A stretch of DNA of 11,263 nt from JAAXTX01 sp035560715. GTDB taxonomy: Bacteria; Patescibacteriota; Minisyncoccia; Moranbacterales; UBA1568. The notes under the pieces are model-generated. The model was not told where the DNA came from, ran no database searches, and was given only the letters and a program-made list of their open reading frames with translations. Below are positions 1 to 5,062 of the stretch, in pieces (within the stretch, counting starts at the first letter, position 1; each line of letters starts with the position of its first letter). Made by a program: the position numbers and the translations under genes. The stretch is taken from assembly GCA_035560715.1 (NCBI GenBank), contig DATMYW010000033.1, positions 1 through 11,263 on the forward strand, written 5' to 3'.

Positions 1-19
1 ATAATAGACAAGTTGTTGG

Positions 20-25
20 GATAAT
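20..25 (+). promoter_or_regulatory. Possible -10 element for the 41-codon ORF
   Basis: GATAAT lies about 33 nt before the GTG start of the small ORF. With standard spacing its -35 would fall off the left edge of the window, so the promoter cannot be confirmed. Confidence 0.25.
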
Positions 26-57
26 CTTTCCACGTTAAAAAAAAAAGGAGGCCTCAC

Positions 58-183
58 GTGAGTAAAAAAGAAACTGAAAAAACCGTCGTCTCATCCGACG
101 ATGTCGTAACGATTCCGTGGTTTGGGGTTTATCCGCCCGGACTGTGGGTCGTGATTCCCTGTGAATGTCATCCGGAGGAATAA
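58..183 (+). CDS. Small orphan protein, 41 aa
   Basis: I do not recognise this protein. A near-perfect Shine-Dalgarno (AAGGAGG, 45-51) sits 6 nt before a GTG start, and the frame runs 41 codons to a TAA at 181-183. About 40 nt later there is a clear intrinsic terminator. The protein starts with a charged, Lys/Glu-rich stretch (residues 3-8). A hydrophobic, aromatic and Pro/Gly-rich middle follows (about 18-34, with W21, F22, Y25, P26, P27 and W30). It ends in a Cys-x-Cys-His motif (C35, C37, H38) and acidic residues. The segment is too short and Pro-rich to be a confident membrane helix. The CxCH could bind a metal, but that is speculation. The coding call rests on the SD, the terminator and a complete frame between them. 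A structured leader or the end of a larger transcription unit entering from the left are alternatives. Confidence 0.6.
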   Translation: MSKKETEKTVVSSDDVVTIPWFGVYPPGLWVVIPCECHPEE

Positions 184-222
184 GCCGCTCCGGGATAGTC
201 GAAGGCAAAGGGTGAAAGAGGA

Positions 223-257
223 CTGACCGGGTGCACGAAGTGCCCGGTCGGTTTTTT
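223..257 (+). terminator. Intrinsic terminator after the small ORF
   Basis: A GACCGGG/CCCGGTC stem (225-231 with 243-249) continues past a 2-nt bulge into CAC/GTG with a GAA loop. It is followed directly by six T at 252-257. Confidence 0.85.
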
Positions 258-284
258 CAATGGGACAGAAATGCGTGAGGGGCA

Positions 285-293
285 TGATATAAT
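285..293 (+). promoter_or_regulatory. Extended -10 promoter of the CDF gene
   Basis: TGA-TATAAT is an extended -10 with a perfect hexamer at 288-293. No good -35 lies at 17-18 nt, which fits an extended -10 promoter. Transcription would start near 300, giving a leader of about 37 nt. Confidence 0.6.
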
Positions 294-336
294 GCTGGAA
301 ACGGAAGCTTGATACGTAACGGGTGCGGCGCGCGAT

Positions 337-1344
337 ATGCATGAGAAGAATGTCCGGGGGTTCCTGCCGGTTCTGGCGGCGCTTGGCGGCAATACGGTGA
401 TCGCCATCCTGAAATGGATGGGTTTTTTCGTCTCCGGTTCCGGTGCGATGTTTTCTGAGGCCGTGCACAGCGTGGCGGATGTCTTCAATCAGGTGTTCCT
501 GATGATCGGTATCCGCCGGTCTCTGAAGCCCTCGGACGGGGAGTATCCGTACGGGTACGCCGGCGAGCGGTTCTTCTGGGCCGTCCTGAGCGCCTGCAGC
601 ATCTTCTTTCTGGGAAGCGGCGTGACCGTCTATCACGGCTTCGACGCCCTGGTACACGGCGAGGCCGTTCACGTCAATCCGATCACCATCCTGATTCTGC
701 TCGTCTCGCTCGTCGTCGAGTCCGGGACTTTTTTCGTAGCGTTCCGGGAATTGGTTTCGCACGGCAACGGCAGAGATTTTTCGGAGATCCTGAAACGGGG
801 CGATCCGACGACGATCGCCGTCCTCTATGAGGACGGTTTGGCGGTCTTGGGCGTCATTATCGCGCTCGGAAGCATCCTACTGACCCTGTTCACGGGCAAG
901 TACTATTGGGATGCCATCGGTTCGATCGTCATCGGGGTGCTGCTCGGCGTGATGGCGCTGCTGCTCATAAACAAGAACCGGTCGTTTTTGATCCGCCGTT
1001 CCGTCCCCGAAGAGGTGGCCGAGCATGTCGTCAGTATCCTGGAGGGGGATCCGTTCATCGAGCGGGTCCTGGACTTCAAGTCGGTCGTCATCGATGTCGG
1101 CATCTACCATGTCAAGTGCGAGGTCGAGGTCAACGGCAGCGCGCTGATGCGCGGCATGTACCGCGGCAAGGTGCTCCGAAGCGAGTTCGAGGAGATCGAC
1201 TCGAGCTATGAGGAATTTGTCCGTTTCTGCTCGGACTATGCCGACCGCATACCGCGCATGATCGGTACGCGGGTTGACGAGGTCGAACAGAAAATCAAGG
1301 AGGAAATCCCGCAGGTGCGGCACATCGATATCGAGGTGAACTGA
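337..1344 (+). CDS. Cation diffusion facilitator (CDF/SLC30) family transporter, SLC30A9-like
   Basis: Predicted inner-membrane divalent cation exporter of 335 aa. About six hydrophobic segments lie at roughly 8-33, 40-60, 78-98, 117-137, 160-184 and 191-211. They are followed by a soluble C-terminal domain (from about 220) of the kind that dimerises in CDF proteins. The second segment holds the family motif: S40-E41-x-x-H44-S45-x-x-D48, then N51-Q52. H44 and D48 match the HxxxD half-site of the transport centre. In the fifth segment the usual second HxxxD is replaced by E165-D166-G-L-A, a change I associate with the ZnT9/SLC30A9-like branch, so the metal is uncertain (Zn, Mn, Fe, Co or Ni). 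W191-D192-A-I-G-S-I fits the segment-six signature. The start is the first ATG after an in-frame stop at 310. No SD is visible upstream. It is the only gene between its extended -10 promoter and the convergent proB. Confidence 0.85.
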   Translation: MHEKNVRGFLPVLAALGGNTVIAILKWMGFFVSGSGAMFSEAVHSVADVFNQVFLMIGIRRSLKPSDGEYPYGYAGERFFWAVLSACSIFFLGSGVTVYHGFDALVHGEAVHVNPITILILLVSLVVESGTFFVAFRELVSHGNGRDFSEILKRGDPTTIAVLYEDGLAVLGVIIALGSILLTLFTGKYYWDAIGSIVIGVLLGVMALLLINKNRSFLIRRSVPEEVAEHVVSILEGDPFIERVLDFKSVVIDVGIYHVKCEVEVNGSALMRGMYRGKVLRSEFEEIDSSYEEFVRFCSDYADRIPRMIGTRVDEVEQKIKEEIPQVRHIDIEVN

Positions 1345-1372
1345 AGCGGTGCGGTACGCCGGCATCGCCGAA

Positions 1373-1410
1373 GCCTCATCGTATCTCGTGGCACGAACGG
1401 GGGGTGAGGC
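1373..1410. terminator. Inverted repeat between convergent CDF gene and proB
   Basis: GCCTCA (1373-1378) and TGAGGC (1405-1410) can pair around an inner CGTG/CACG element in the 78-nt gap between two stop codons. No T-run follows on either strand. If it ends transcription it is not a classic intrinsic terminator. Confidence 0.3.
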
Positions 1411-1422
1411 AGGCCGGCCGTC

Positions 1423-2499
1423 TTACCGTTCGATGAACATGTAATCGCGGTGTATCACTGCTCGGCCGCCTTTCATCCCGGCGATTTTCTTTACTTGGTC
1501 GGCATCACACTTGGCGATCCCGAAGCCGATCCGATTTCCGGTCGAACTCCGTATCTCGACGACGTCACCCGTATGGAAATCGCCGTTGACTGCGACAATG
1601 CCGATAGGCAACAGGCTGATAGCGGAATCATCCGAAAGGAAGATTTTCTTTACGCAGTCGTTCACCGTTATGGCGCCTATCGAGAGGCCGTCCGAATGCG
1701 CGAGGCGCCGTTTGATGCCGCTTGTCTTCTTGGAGGGAACGATCGTCGTTCCGACAGGCTTTCCCTCGAGTATGTCCCGAAGGACGGTTCCGCTTCTTCC
1801 GTCCGCGATGTGGACGGCTATTCCCGAGTCTGAGAGTCGTTTCGCGACCGCGAATTTCGAAAGCATGCCCCCGCGTCCGGCCGATGTCTTGTCGGCGGTG
1901 ATATGCTTCCGGATTTCGGAAAGTTTCCCCGCTTCGATCCGGACGATCGTCTTTGATCCGGGAGCGGACGGACTCCCATCGAGTATCCCGTCGACACTCG
2001 TGAGGATGACGAGGACGTCCGCCTGAAGCTGAGCCGCGATGAGTCCCGCAAGCTCGTCATTGTCGGTGAACAGGAGCTCCTTTATGGCGATGGCGTCGTT
2101 CTCGTTCACGACCGGTATGATGCCGTCACGGAGCAGGTTTTGGAAGCATTGTCGCATGTTGTGATAATGGTTCCGATCGCGGAAGTCTTCTTTCGTGACG
2201 AGGATCTGTGCGCACGACAAACCAAAACGGCGGAAGAGCCGGGCATACGTCTCCATGAGCCGGACCTGTCCGACCGCCGCGAAAACCTGTTTGTCTTCCA
2301 CGGTCTCTTCGGAATCCTTCTTCCCGATGATTCCTCGTCCGGACCCGACGGCGCCGGACGTGACGAGGATAATCTCGATTCCTTTCTTATTGAACGCCGA
2401 AACCTGTCGGACGATATGTTCGACGAATTCATCAAGAATGAGGCCGTCATCTCCCGAAAGGACTTTGGTTCCGACTTTTACGACGATCCGGTGATACAT
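1423..2499 (-). CDS. proB: Glutamate 5-kinase (EC 2.7.2.11)
   Basis: Phosphorylates L-glutamate with ATP to gamma-glutamyl phosphate, the committed step of proline synthesis, in the cytosol. At 358 aa it is close to the usual length of about 365. The amino-acid kinase domain (about 1-255) shows VVKVGTKVL with K8, LVTSGAVGSG (46-54), VNENDAI (131-137), FTDNDELAG (144-152), SVDGIL (168-173) and the GRGGMLSK lysine loop (K215). A PUA domain follows (about 262-358), with LPIGIVAVNGDFHTGDVV and a terminal IHRDY. The enzyme is therefore the long, PUA-bearing form. The ATG at 2499 is where the family's start is expected. The upstream SD is weak (GGGAG, about 12 nt away). No proA or proC is in the window. 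No AT-rich promoter is visible in the 264 nt upstream, so transcription may come through tRNA-Arg(UCG) from the promoter at 2864-2892. Proline feedback is known for the family but cannot be read here. Confidence 0.97.
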   Translation of the reverse strand: MYHRIVVKVGTKVLSGDDGLILDEFVEHIVRQVSAFNKKGIEIILVTSGAVGSGRGIIGKKDSEETVEDKQVFAAVGQVRLMETYARLFRRFGLSCAQILVTKEDFRDRNHYHNMRQCFQNLLRDGIIPVVNENDAIAIKELLFTDNDELAGLIAAQLQADVLVILTSVDGILDGSPSAPGSKTIVRIEAGKLSEIRKHITADKTSAGRGGMLSKFAVAKRLSDSGIAVHIADGRSGTVLRDILEGKPVGTTIVPSKKTSGIKRRLAHSDGLSIGAITVNDCVKKIFLSDDSAISLLPIGIVAVNGDFHTGDVVEIRSSTGNRIGFGIAKCDADQVKKIAGMKGGRAVIHRDYMFIER

Positions 2500-2522
2500 A
2501 CGGTCATTGCGCTCCCGATCAT

Positions 2523-2759
2523 TCCTTCATTTCACCGAGCTGTGCCGCGTGACGAGCACCGTGAGTTTTGCGCGGTGCGCCCGGTTTACCGTGTCGCTCG
2601 GGAGCGACACGGCAGGACTCTCCCTCACCTCTCGTCGCGCCGTCGCGCGACTCGGGCTGGGCACCGCCTCGTCGCATTGCTTGCTAGCAATGCTGACTCC
2701 GGCGTTCTTGTCCTGTCGCACGTGAAACCGTTCACGTGCTCCGGTCTCCTTCGTTTCAC
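2523..2759 (-). ncRNA. Hairpin-array spacer between tRNA-Arg(UCG) and proB
   Basis: This stretch has no convincing gene. It is very GC-rich and packed with self-complementary segments. Hairpin A: 2556-2561/2573-2578, 6 bp. B: 2589-2598/2603-2612, 10 bp perfect. C: 2634-2640/2645-2651, 7 bp. D: 2674-2681/2686-2693, 8 bp. E: 2718-2726/2731-2739, 9 bp. B to E all have 4-nt loops (CGGG, CGTC, TGCT and ACCG on +). The array is bounded by near-identical direct repeats, TCCTTCATTTCAC (2523-2535) and TCCTTCGTTTCAC (2747-2759), which match at 12 of 13. No T-run follows any hairpin on the minus strand, so these are not intrinsic terminators. The RNA would be the trailer of tRNA-Arg and the leader of proB. 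Whether it is a stable RNA, a processing region or only repeat debris is unknown; the strand is inferred from its neighbours. Confidence 0.4.
2575..2620 (-). pseudogene. Split, decayed copy of the tRNA-Arg(UCG) 3' end
   Basis: GTGCGCCCGG (2575-2584) equals 2763-2772 of the tRNA locus. CGGCAGGACTC (2610-2620) equals 2770-2780. In the real tRNA these are continuous; here 25 nt, forming most of the perfect hairpin B, separates them. The copy covers the acceptor 3' strand and part of the T arm. No further match toward the anticodon is seen. Confidence 0.65.
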
Positions 2760-2763
2760 TCAG

Positions 2764-2836
2764 TGCGCCCGGCAGGACTCGAACCTGCAGCCTTTTGGTC
2801 CGAAGCCAAACGCTCTATCCGTTGAGCTACGGGCGC
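2764..2836 (-). tRNA. tRNA-Arg(UCG)
   Basis: A 73-nt cloverleaf. The acceptor pairs GCGCCCG with CGGGCGC perfectly. The D stem is GCTC/GAGC. The anticodon stem TTTGG/CCAAA encloses loop CTTCGGA, giving anticodon TCG (positions 2801-2803 on +). The variable loop has 5 nt, the T stem is GCAGG/CCTGC with loop TTCGAGT, and A73 is the discriminator. CCA is not encoded. It would decode CGA and CGG. Most bacteria instead carry the ACG (inosine) isoacceptor for CGN, so UCG is worth noting. Confidence 0.95.
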
Positions 2837-2840
2837 ATGC

Positions 2841-2855
2841 GGAGCCTTCGGCTCC
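2841..2855 (-). other. Leader hairpin before tRNA-Arg(UCG)
   Basis: GGAGCC/GGCTCC form a 6-bp stem with a 3-nt loop. It lies at the very start of the predicted transcript, between the promoter and the tRNA 5' end, and would be removed by RNase P. Confidence 0.5.
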
Positions 2856-2863
2856 TCCGTTCC

Positions 2864-2892
2864 TTTATACCCCGATTTATCCCCTTGGTCAA
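2864..2892 (-). promoter_or_regulatory. Promoter of tRNA-Arg(UCG), probably also of proB
   Basis: Read on the minus strand: TTGACC (2892-2887), a 17-nt spacer, TATAAA (2869-2864). Initiation would fall near 2857, about 20 nt before the tRNA 5' end. Confidence 0.8.
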
Positions 2893-2904
2893 GCCAAGAA
2901 TAGA

Positions 2905-2934
2905 TTGACGCCTCGCTCCGGAGCGTGGTATCCT
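2905..2934 (+). promoter_or_regulatory. Promoter of the gene at 2989
   Basis: TTGACG (2905-2910), an 18-nt spacer and TATCCT (2929-2934) preceded by TGG, an extended -10. The spacer holds a perfect 12-bp palindrome, CGCTCCGGAGCG (2914-2925), which could be an operator. It is back to back with the tRNA-Arg promoter, 12 nt away. Confidence 0.6.
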
Positions 2935-2988
2935 CATGGGTCGGCAGTGATCATTAATTTCTTATAACCGTTATCCGGAGGATTCCTC

Positions 2989-3714
2989 ATGGACAAAGTC
3001 AAAAGCCTTGGCTTGTTTCCCTCCGGAGTCGGAGGGTATGAAGAAGTATATCGTTCTTTACGGAATCGGCTCGGGAGCTATCTGCTCCTGCCCGGAGAGA
3101 TCATTGATTTTCTCGGGACGTGTCGACTTTCGTATACGACGGAACAGGTATTGGCTCTGGCGCGGGACGTGAAGTTGCTCGAGAGGGCCGTCAAGAATCG
3201 TCCGGAAGGGGAGATCATGATAGTGGTTCCCGGGATACCGTTTCTCTCGGAATCCGTGAAGGTGTACGAATATTTCGAGCCGATATTCAATGCCGGTTCG
3301 GAGCAGTGGCCTGAAGGATATCGGGAGCAGTTACGGAAATTTCTTTCCGGACGACTGAATGATCGCGTCGGATTCCCATGGCTCATCTTCCGGGTTCCGT
3401 ACGAAACGTATAATCTCTCCACAAGGGAACAACGATTGTGCAGGCGCGAATATGAGTCGGTCCCGAACGTCGCAGAGCTGCTCTGGGTACTTGGCGTATA
3501 CCGTTTGTTGCGGGGATGCTATCCCGTGAAGCCGGGGACAAGTCTGCGTGTCGAAACATTGACGCCGTACCCGACGCCGCTTTTCGAGAAGGAATGGAAG
3601 CCAGGGACGGCGCTGATCGACTGTCACGACGGCATACGGATCACCGATCATGCAGGCAAAGATGGTCCGAGAACCGGGACCCCCTTCATCGAAAGGGTTA
3701 TCCGGACGCACTAA
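2989..3714 (+). CDS. Unrecognised protein, 241 aa
   Basis: I do not recognise this family. The gene is well supported: promoter at 2905-2934, SD GGAGGA (2977-2982) 6 nt before the ATG, and a strong terminator right after the stop. The protein looks soluble and cytosolic, with no signal peptide or membrane helix. It opens with a Gly/Ser-rich stretch (LGLFPSGVGGYEE, 7-19), then a basic helix (20-30) and LLLPGEIIDFLGT (32-44). A charged helix follows (about 51-70). Next comes the hydrophobic strand IMIVVPGIPF (76-85), which could be the core of an alpha/beta fold. Then an aromatic-rich region appears (W107, W131, Y138, Y141). The C-terminus has CHDGIRITDHAG (212-223), with two His and two Asp close together. 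That might be a metal or active site, but I see no known motif. It is a single-gene unit; no similarity to the next gene is evident by eye. Confidence 0.85.
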   Translation: MDKVKSLGLFPSGVGGYEEVYRSLRNRLGSYLLLPGEIIDFLGTCRLSYTTEQVLALARDVKLLERAVKNRPEGEIMIVVPGIPFLSESVKVYEYFEPIFNAGSEQWPEGYREQLRKFLSGRLNDRVGFPWLIFRVPYETYNLSTREQRLCRREYESVPNVAELLWVLGVYRLLRGCYPVKPGTSLRVETLTPYPTPLFEKEWKPGTALIDCHDGIRITDHAGKDGPRTGTPFIERVIRTH

Positions 3715-3748
3715 AAGACCTCGTTCAAATGCGAGGTCTTCTGATTTT
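3715..3748 (+). terminator. Intrinsic terminator after the gene at 2989
   Basis: A 9-bp perfect stem, AAGACCTCG/CGAGGTCTT, with an 8-nt loop starts 1 nt after the stop codon and is followed by CTGATTTT. Confidence 0.8.
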
Positions 3749-3784
3749 CAATCGGGAACGGGAGGGATGCATCAGCCGCGCGTG

Positions 3785-3813
3785 TTGACGCTAATATGCT
3801 CCCGTGTTATATC
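3785..3813 (+). promoter_or_regulatory. Promoter of the gene at 3864
   Basis: TTGACG (3785-3790), a 17-nt spacer, and TATATC (3808-3813) preceded by TGT, an extended -10. The TTGACG and TGn elements match the promoter at 2905. The predicted start near 3820 rules out an ATG at 3804 as the start of the downstream gene. Confidence 0.65.
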
Positions 3814-3863
3814 AATGGTGTAAATGCGGACCATTCTTTTCCAATCAACGTGTCGAGGTGAAT

Positions 3864-4553
3864 ATGAAAGATACCGAAATATTTCCCCATGTAAAGGCGA
3901 AAAACGGGGTCGTCCTGATTAAACCGAGAGTGGCGAGACACTATCGGTATCAGAGTTTCGATATGGAAAGGATAACCTCGGAAAGAACGGAAGAAGCCAT
4001 TCTCTCCGTGATCAGGCGATTTTCGGCGGTCGGTGACTGGTTTTACATCGTCGCTGCTTCTCCGTCCGGGGGGCGTTTCAGTTTCGGCGATATGTGCTGG
4101 GAGTTTTATAGCGAAAAACGCTTCGCCTATCCCGCGGAATGGGTCAGGATGAAAAGGACCGAGGTAAGGGGCGCTTCCTGCTTCGTGACCGAGAGGACTG
4201 ATCCGGACATCTGGTATGTGCTCGCCTTTCCTCGGGAGATCGGGACGACGATCCGATCGGATGACGTAGGTTCATCCCCGAGCCTTGCCGTTCTCTCGTG
4301 GGTCTTCGCGAACGTGATCTATAAGAAGAAACGGCTTGAAGAAAACGCATCAAGAAACGCATGGTCGGTTTCGATTCCGGCTCCGATACAGCGTATCGAG
4401 GACAACTATTTCATGTCGGGATCGAAGACTCCCGACGGGGAACCGGTGTGCGTGTCGGTGCAAGGAGAGCGGGTGATAATCACCGACAGTCTCGGATCAT
4501 CCGAAGAAGATCCGCGCATCATCAAACCGCTTCTCGAGGAGGTTGTCGTATGA
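3864..4553 (+). CDS. Unrecognised protein, 229 aa
   Basis: I do not recognise this family. An in-frame ATG at 3804 overlaps the -10 element, so I place the start at 3864, where GAGGTG (3855-3860) gives a good SD and the leader is about 44 nt. The protein looks soluble. It contains a charged helix (about 36-52), a strand-rich middle (WFYIVAASPSGGRFSF, 59-74; DIWYVLAFPREIGTTI, 115-130), a hydrophobic helix (LAVLSWVFANVIYKKKR, 141-157) and a C-terminal beta-like part (PVCVSVQGERVIITDSL, 194-210) with an acidic tail. Residues 141-157 are too polar to call a membrane segment with confidence. It forms its own transcription unit, and the terminator stem begins inside its stop codon. Position and promoter type suggest it may be expressed like the preceding orphan gene; no function is inferred. 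Confidence 0.82.
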   Translation: MKDTEIFPHVKAKNGVVLIKPRVARHYRYQSFDMERITSERTEEAILSVIRRFSAVGDWFYIVAASPSGGRFSFGDMCWEFYSEKRFAYPAEWVRMKRTEVRGASCFVTERTDPDIWYVLAFPREIGTTIRSDDVGSSPSLAVLSWVFANVIYKKKRLEENASRNAWSVSIPAPIQRIEDNYFMSGSKTPDGEPVCVSVQGERVIITDSLGSSEEDPRIIKPLLEEVVV

Positions 4554-4584
4554 CTCCGGGATCCATAAGTCCCGGAGTCTTTTT
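4552..4584 (+). terminator. Intrinsic terminator overlapping the stop of the gene at 3864
   Basis: A 10-bp perfect stem, GACTCCGGGA/TCCCGGAGTC, with an 8-nt loop is followed by TTTTT. Its first two bases are the last two of the TGA stop codon. Confidence 0.9.
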
Positions 4585-4589
4585 ATACG

Positions 4590-4614
4590 AAAAAACGGAG
4601 CGTGCACTCCGTTT
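4590..4614 (-). terminator. Intrinsic terminator of the tRNA operon
   Basis: On the minus strand an 8-bp stem, AAACGGAG/CTCCGTTT, with a 6-nt loop runs into six T. It lies just after the decayed tRNA-His copy and ends the Lys-Arg-His unit. It is back to back with the plus-strand terminator at 4552-4584. Confidence 0.8.
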
Positions 4615-4632
4615 CCCCGAGAAACAATCATA

Positions 4633-4666
4633 GGGGTGGCAACAGGGGCACAACCCTGATTCATGG
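4633..4666 (-). pseudogene. Decayed copy of the 3' half of tRNA-His
   Basis: Aligns to 4687-4721 of the tRNA-His locus at 29 of 35 columns with one gap. This includes an exact run of 15, AACCCTGATTCATGG (4652-4666 = 4707-4721). The T stem (CAGGG/CCCTG) survives, but the T loop is down to 6 nt and has lost TTCGA. The match stops in the anticodon stem. No 5' half accompanies it. Confidence 0.8.
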
Positions 4667-4688
4667 CTCTTTGAAAAGCGCCCGCGGG

Positions 4689-4760
4689 GGTGACTACAGG
4701 GAATCGAACCCTGATTCATGGTACCACAAACCATTGTCCTACCATTGAACGATAGTCACC
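4689..4760 (-). tRNA. tRNA-His(GUG)
   Basis: The cloverleaf has the extra 5' G (G-1) of tRNA-His, opposite C73. The acceptor pairs GTGACTA with TAGTCAC. The D stem is GTTC/GGAC with a 7-nt loop. The anticodon stem ATGGT/ACCAT holds loop TTGTGGT, giving GTG. The variable loop has 4 nt, and the T stem is CAGGG/CCCTG with loop TTCGATT. CCA is not encoded. It is the last tRNA of the three-gene cluster. Confidence 0.95.
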
Positions 4761-4847
4761 CCCCCACTCGCTTTTCGACAACCACAATCTTCCGGCTGGC
4801 GGACTTGCCTTTCCGCGATGGTCGTCACCCTGAAAACTTTCTCGATC

Positions 4848-4889
4848 GTCTGTGCCTTCGGAGAGAATCGGACTCCCATCAAGGGTTTA
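4848..4889 (-). pseudogene. Decayed copy of the 3' half of tRNA-Arg(UCU)
   Basis: Ungapped match to 4955-4996 at a constant offset of 107 nt, 35 of 42 identical. It includes 6 nt of 3' flank (GTCTGT) and reaches the anticodon loop, where identity stops. The T stem is intact and the T loop differs by one base. Four consecutive changes (4857-4860) fall in the acceptor strand, so it could not pair with the original 5' strand. Confidence 0.85.
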
Positions 4890-4959
4890 CCCGTCCGACA
4901 CGCTTGACGCGAATCATGCGGGCGGAGAAGATCCCTGCAACACTGTCTGCCGATGTCTG

Positions 4960-5031
4960 TGCCCCGAGAGAGAATCGAACTCCCATCTAGGGCTTAGAAG
5001 ACCCCTGCTCTATCCATTGAGCTATCGAGGC
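4960..5031 (-). tRNA. tRNA-Arg(UCU)
   Basis: The acceptor pairs GCCTCGA with TCGGGGC (one G-U). The D stem is GCTC/GAGC. The anticodon stem GGGGT/GCCCT contains two G-U pairs around loop CTTCTAA, giving TCT. The variable loop has 4 nt, and the T stem is GGGAG/CTCTC with loop TTCGATT. A73 is the discriminator and CCA is not encoded. It reads AGA and AGG. Confidence 0.95.
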
Positions 5032-5062
5032 GTAGGCACCGACAGGCAGATTGATTTTCAAT

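Noticed and set aside
91..762. 223-codon open frame on -
   Set aside because: Runs through the terminator at 223-257 and opposite the CDF gene, with no recognisable protein features.
2556..2739. Possible CRISPR array
   Set aside because: The hairpins differ in sequence and spacing; there is no constant repeat.
2523..2759. Possible RNase P RNA or other known structured RNA
   Set aside because: One stretch faintly resembles the RNase P CR-I motif, but the partner ACAGAA motif and the overall length and layout are missing.
2523..2759. Insertion sequence or MITE between the 13-nt direct repeats
   Set aside because: No terminal inverted repeats at the boundaries and no transposase. The repeats look like part of a duplicated trailer rather than a target-site duplication.
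2140..2967. 275-codon open frame on +
   Set aside because: It runs antisense to proB and through the hairpin array and tRNA-Arg, has no SD, and its protein is low-complexity and Arg/Ser/Pro-rich. It is a GC-bias shadow.
4811..4832. Possible 5'-half remnant of tRNA-His upstream of the intact gene
   Set aside because: The minus strand has GGGTGAC then ATCG, as in tRNA-His, but only 7 plus 4 nt match with a gap. That is too weak to list.
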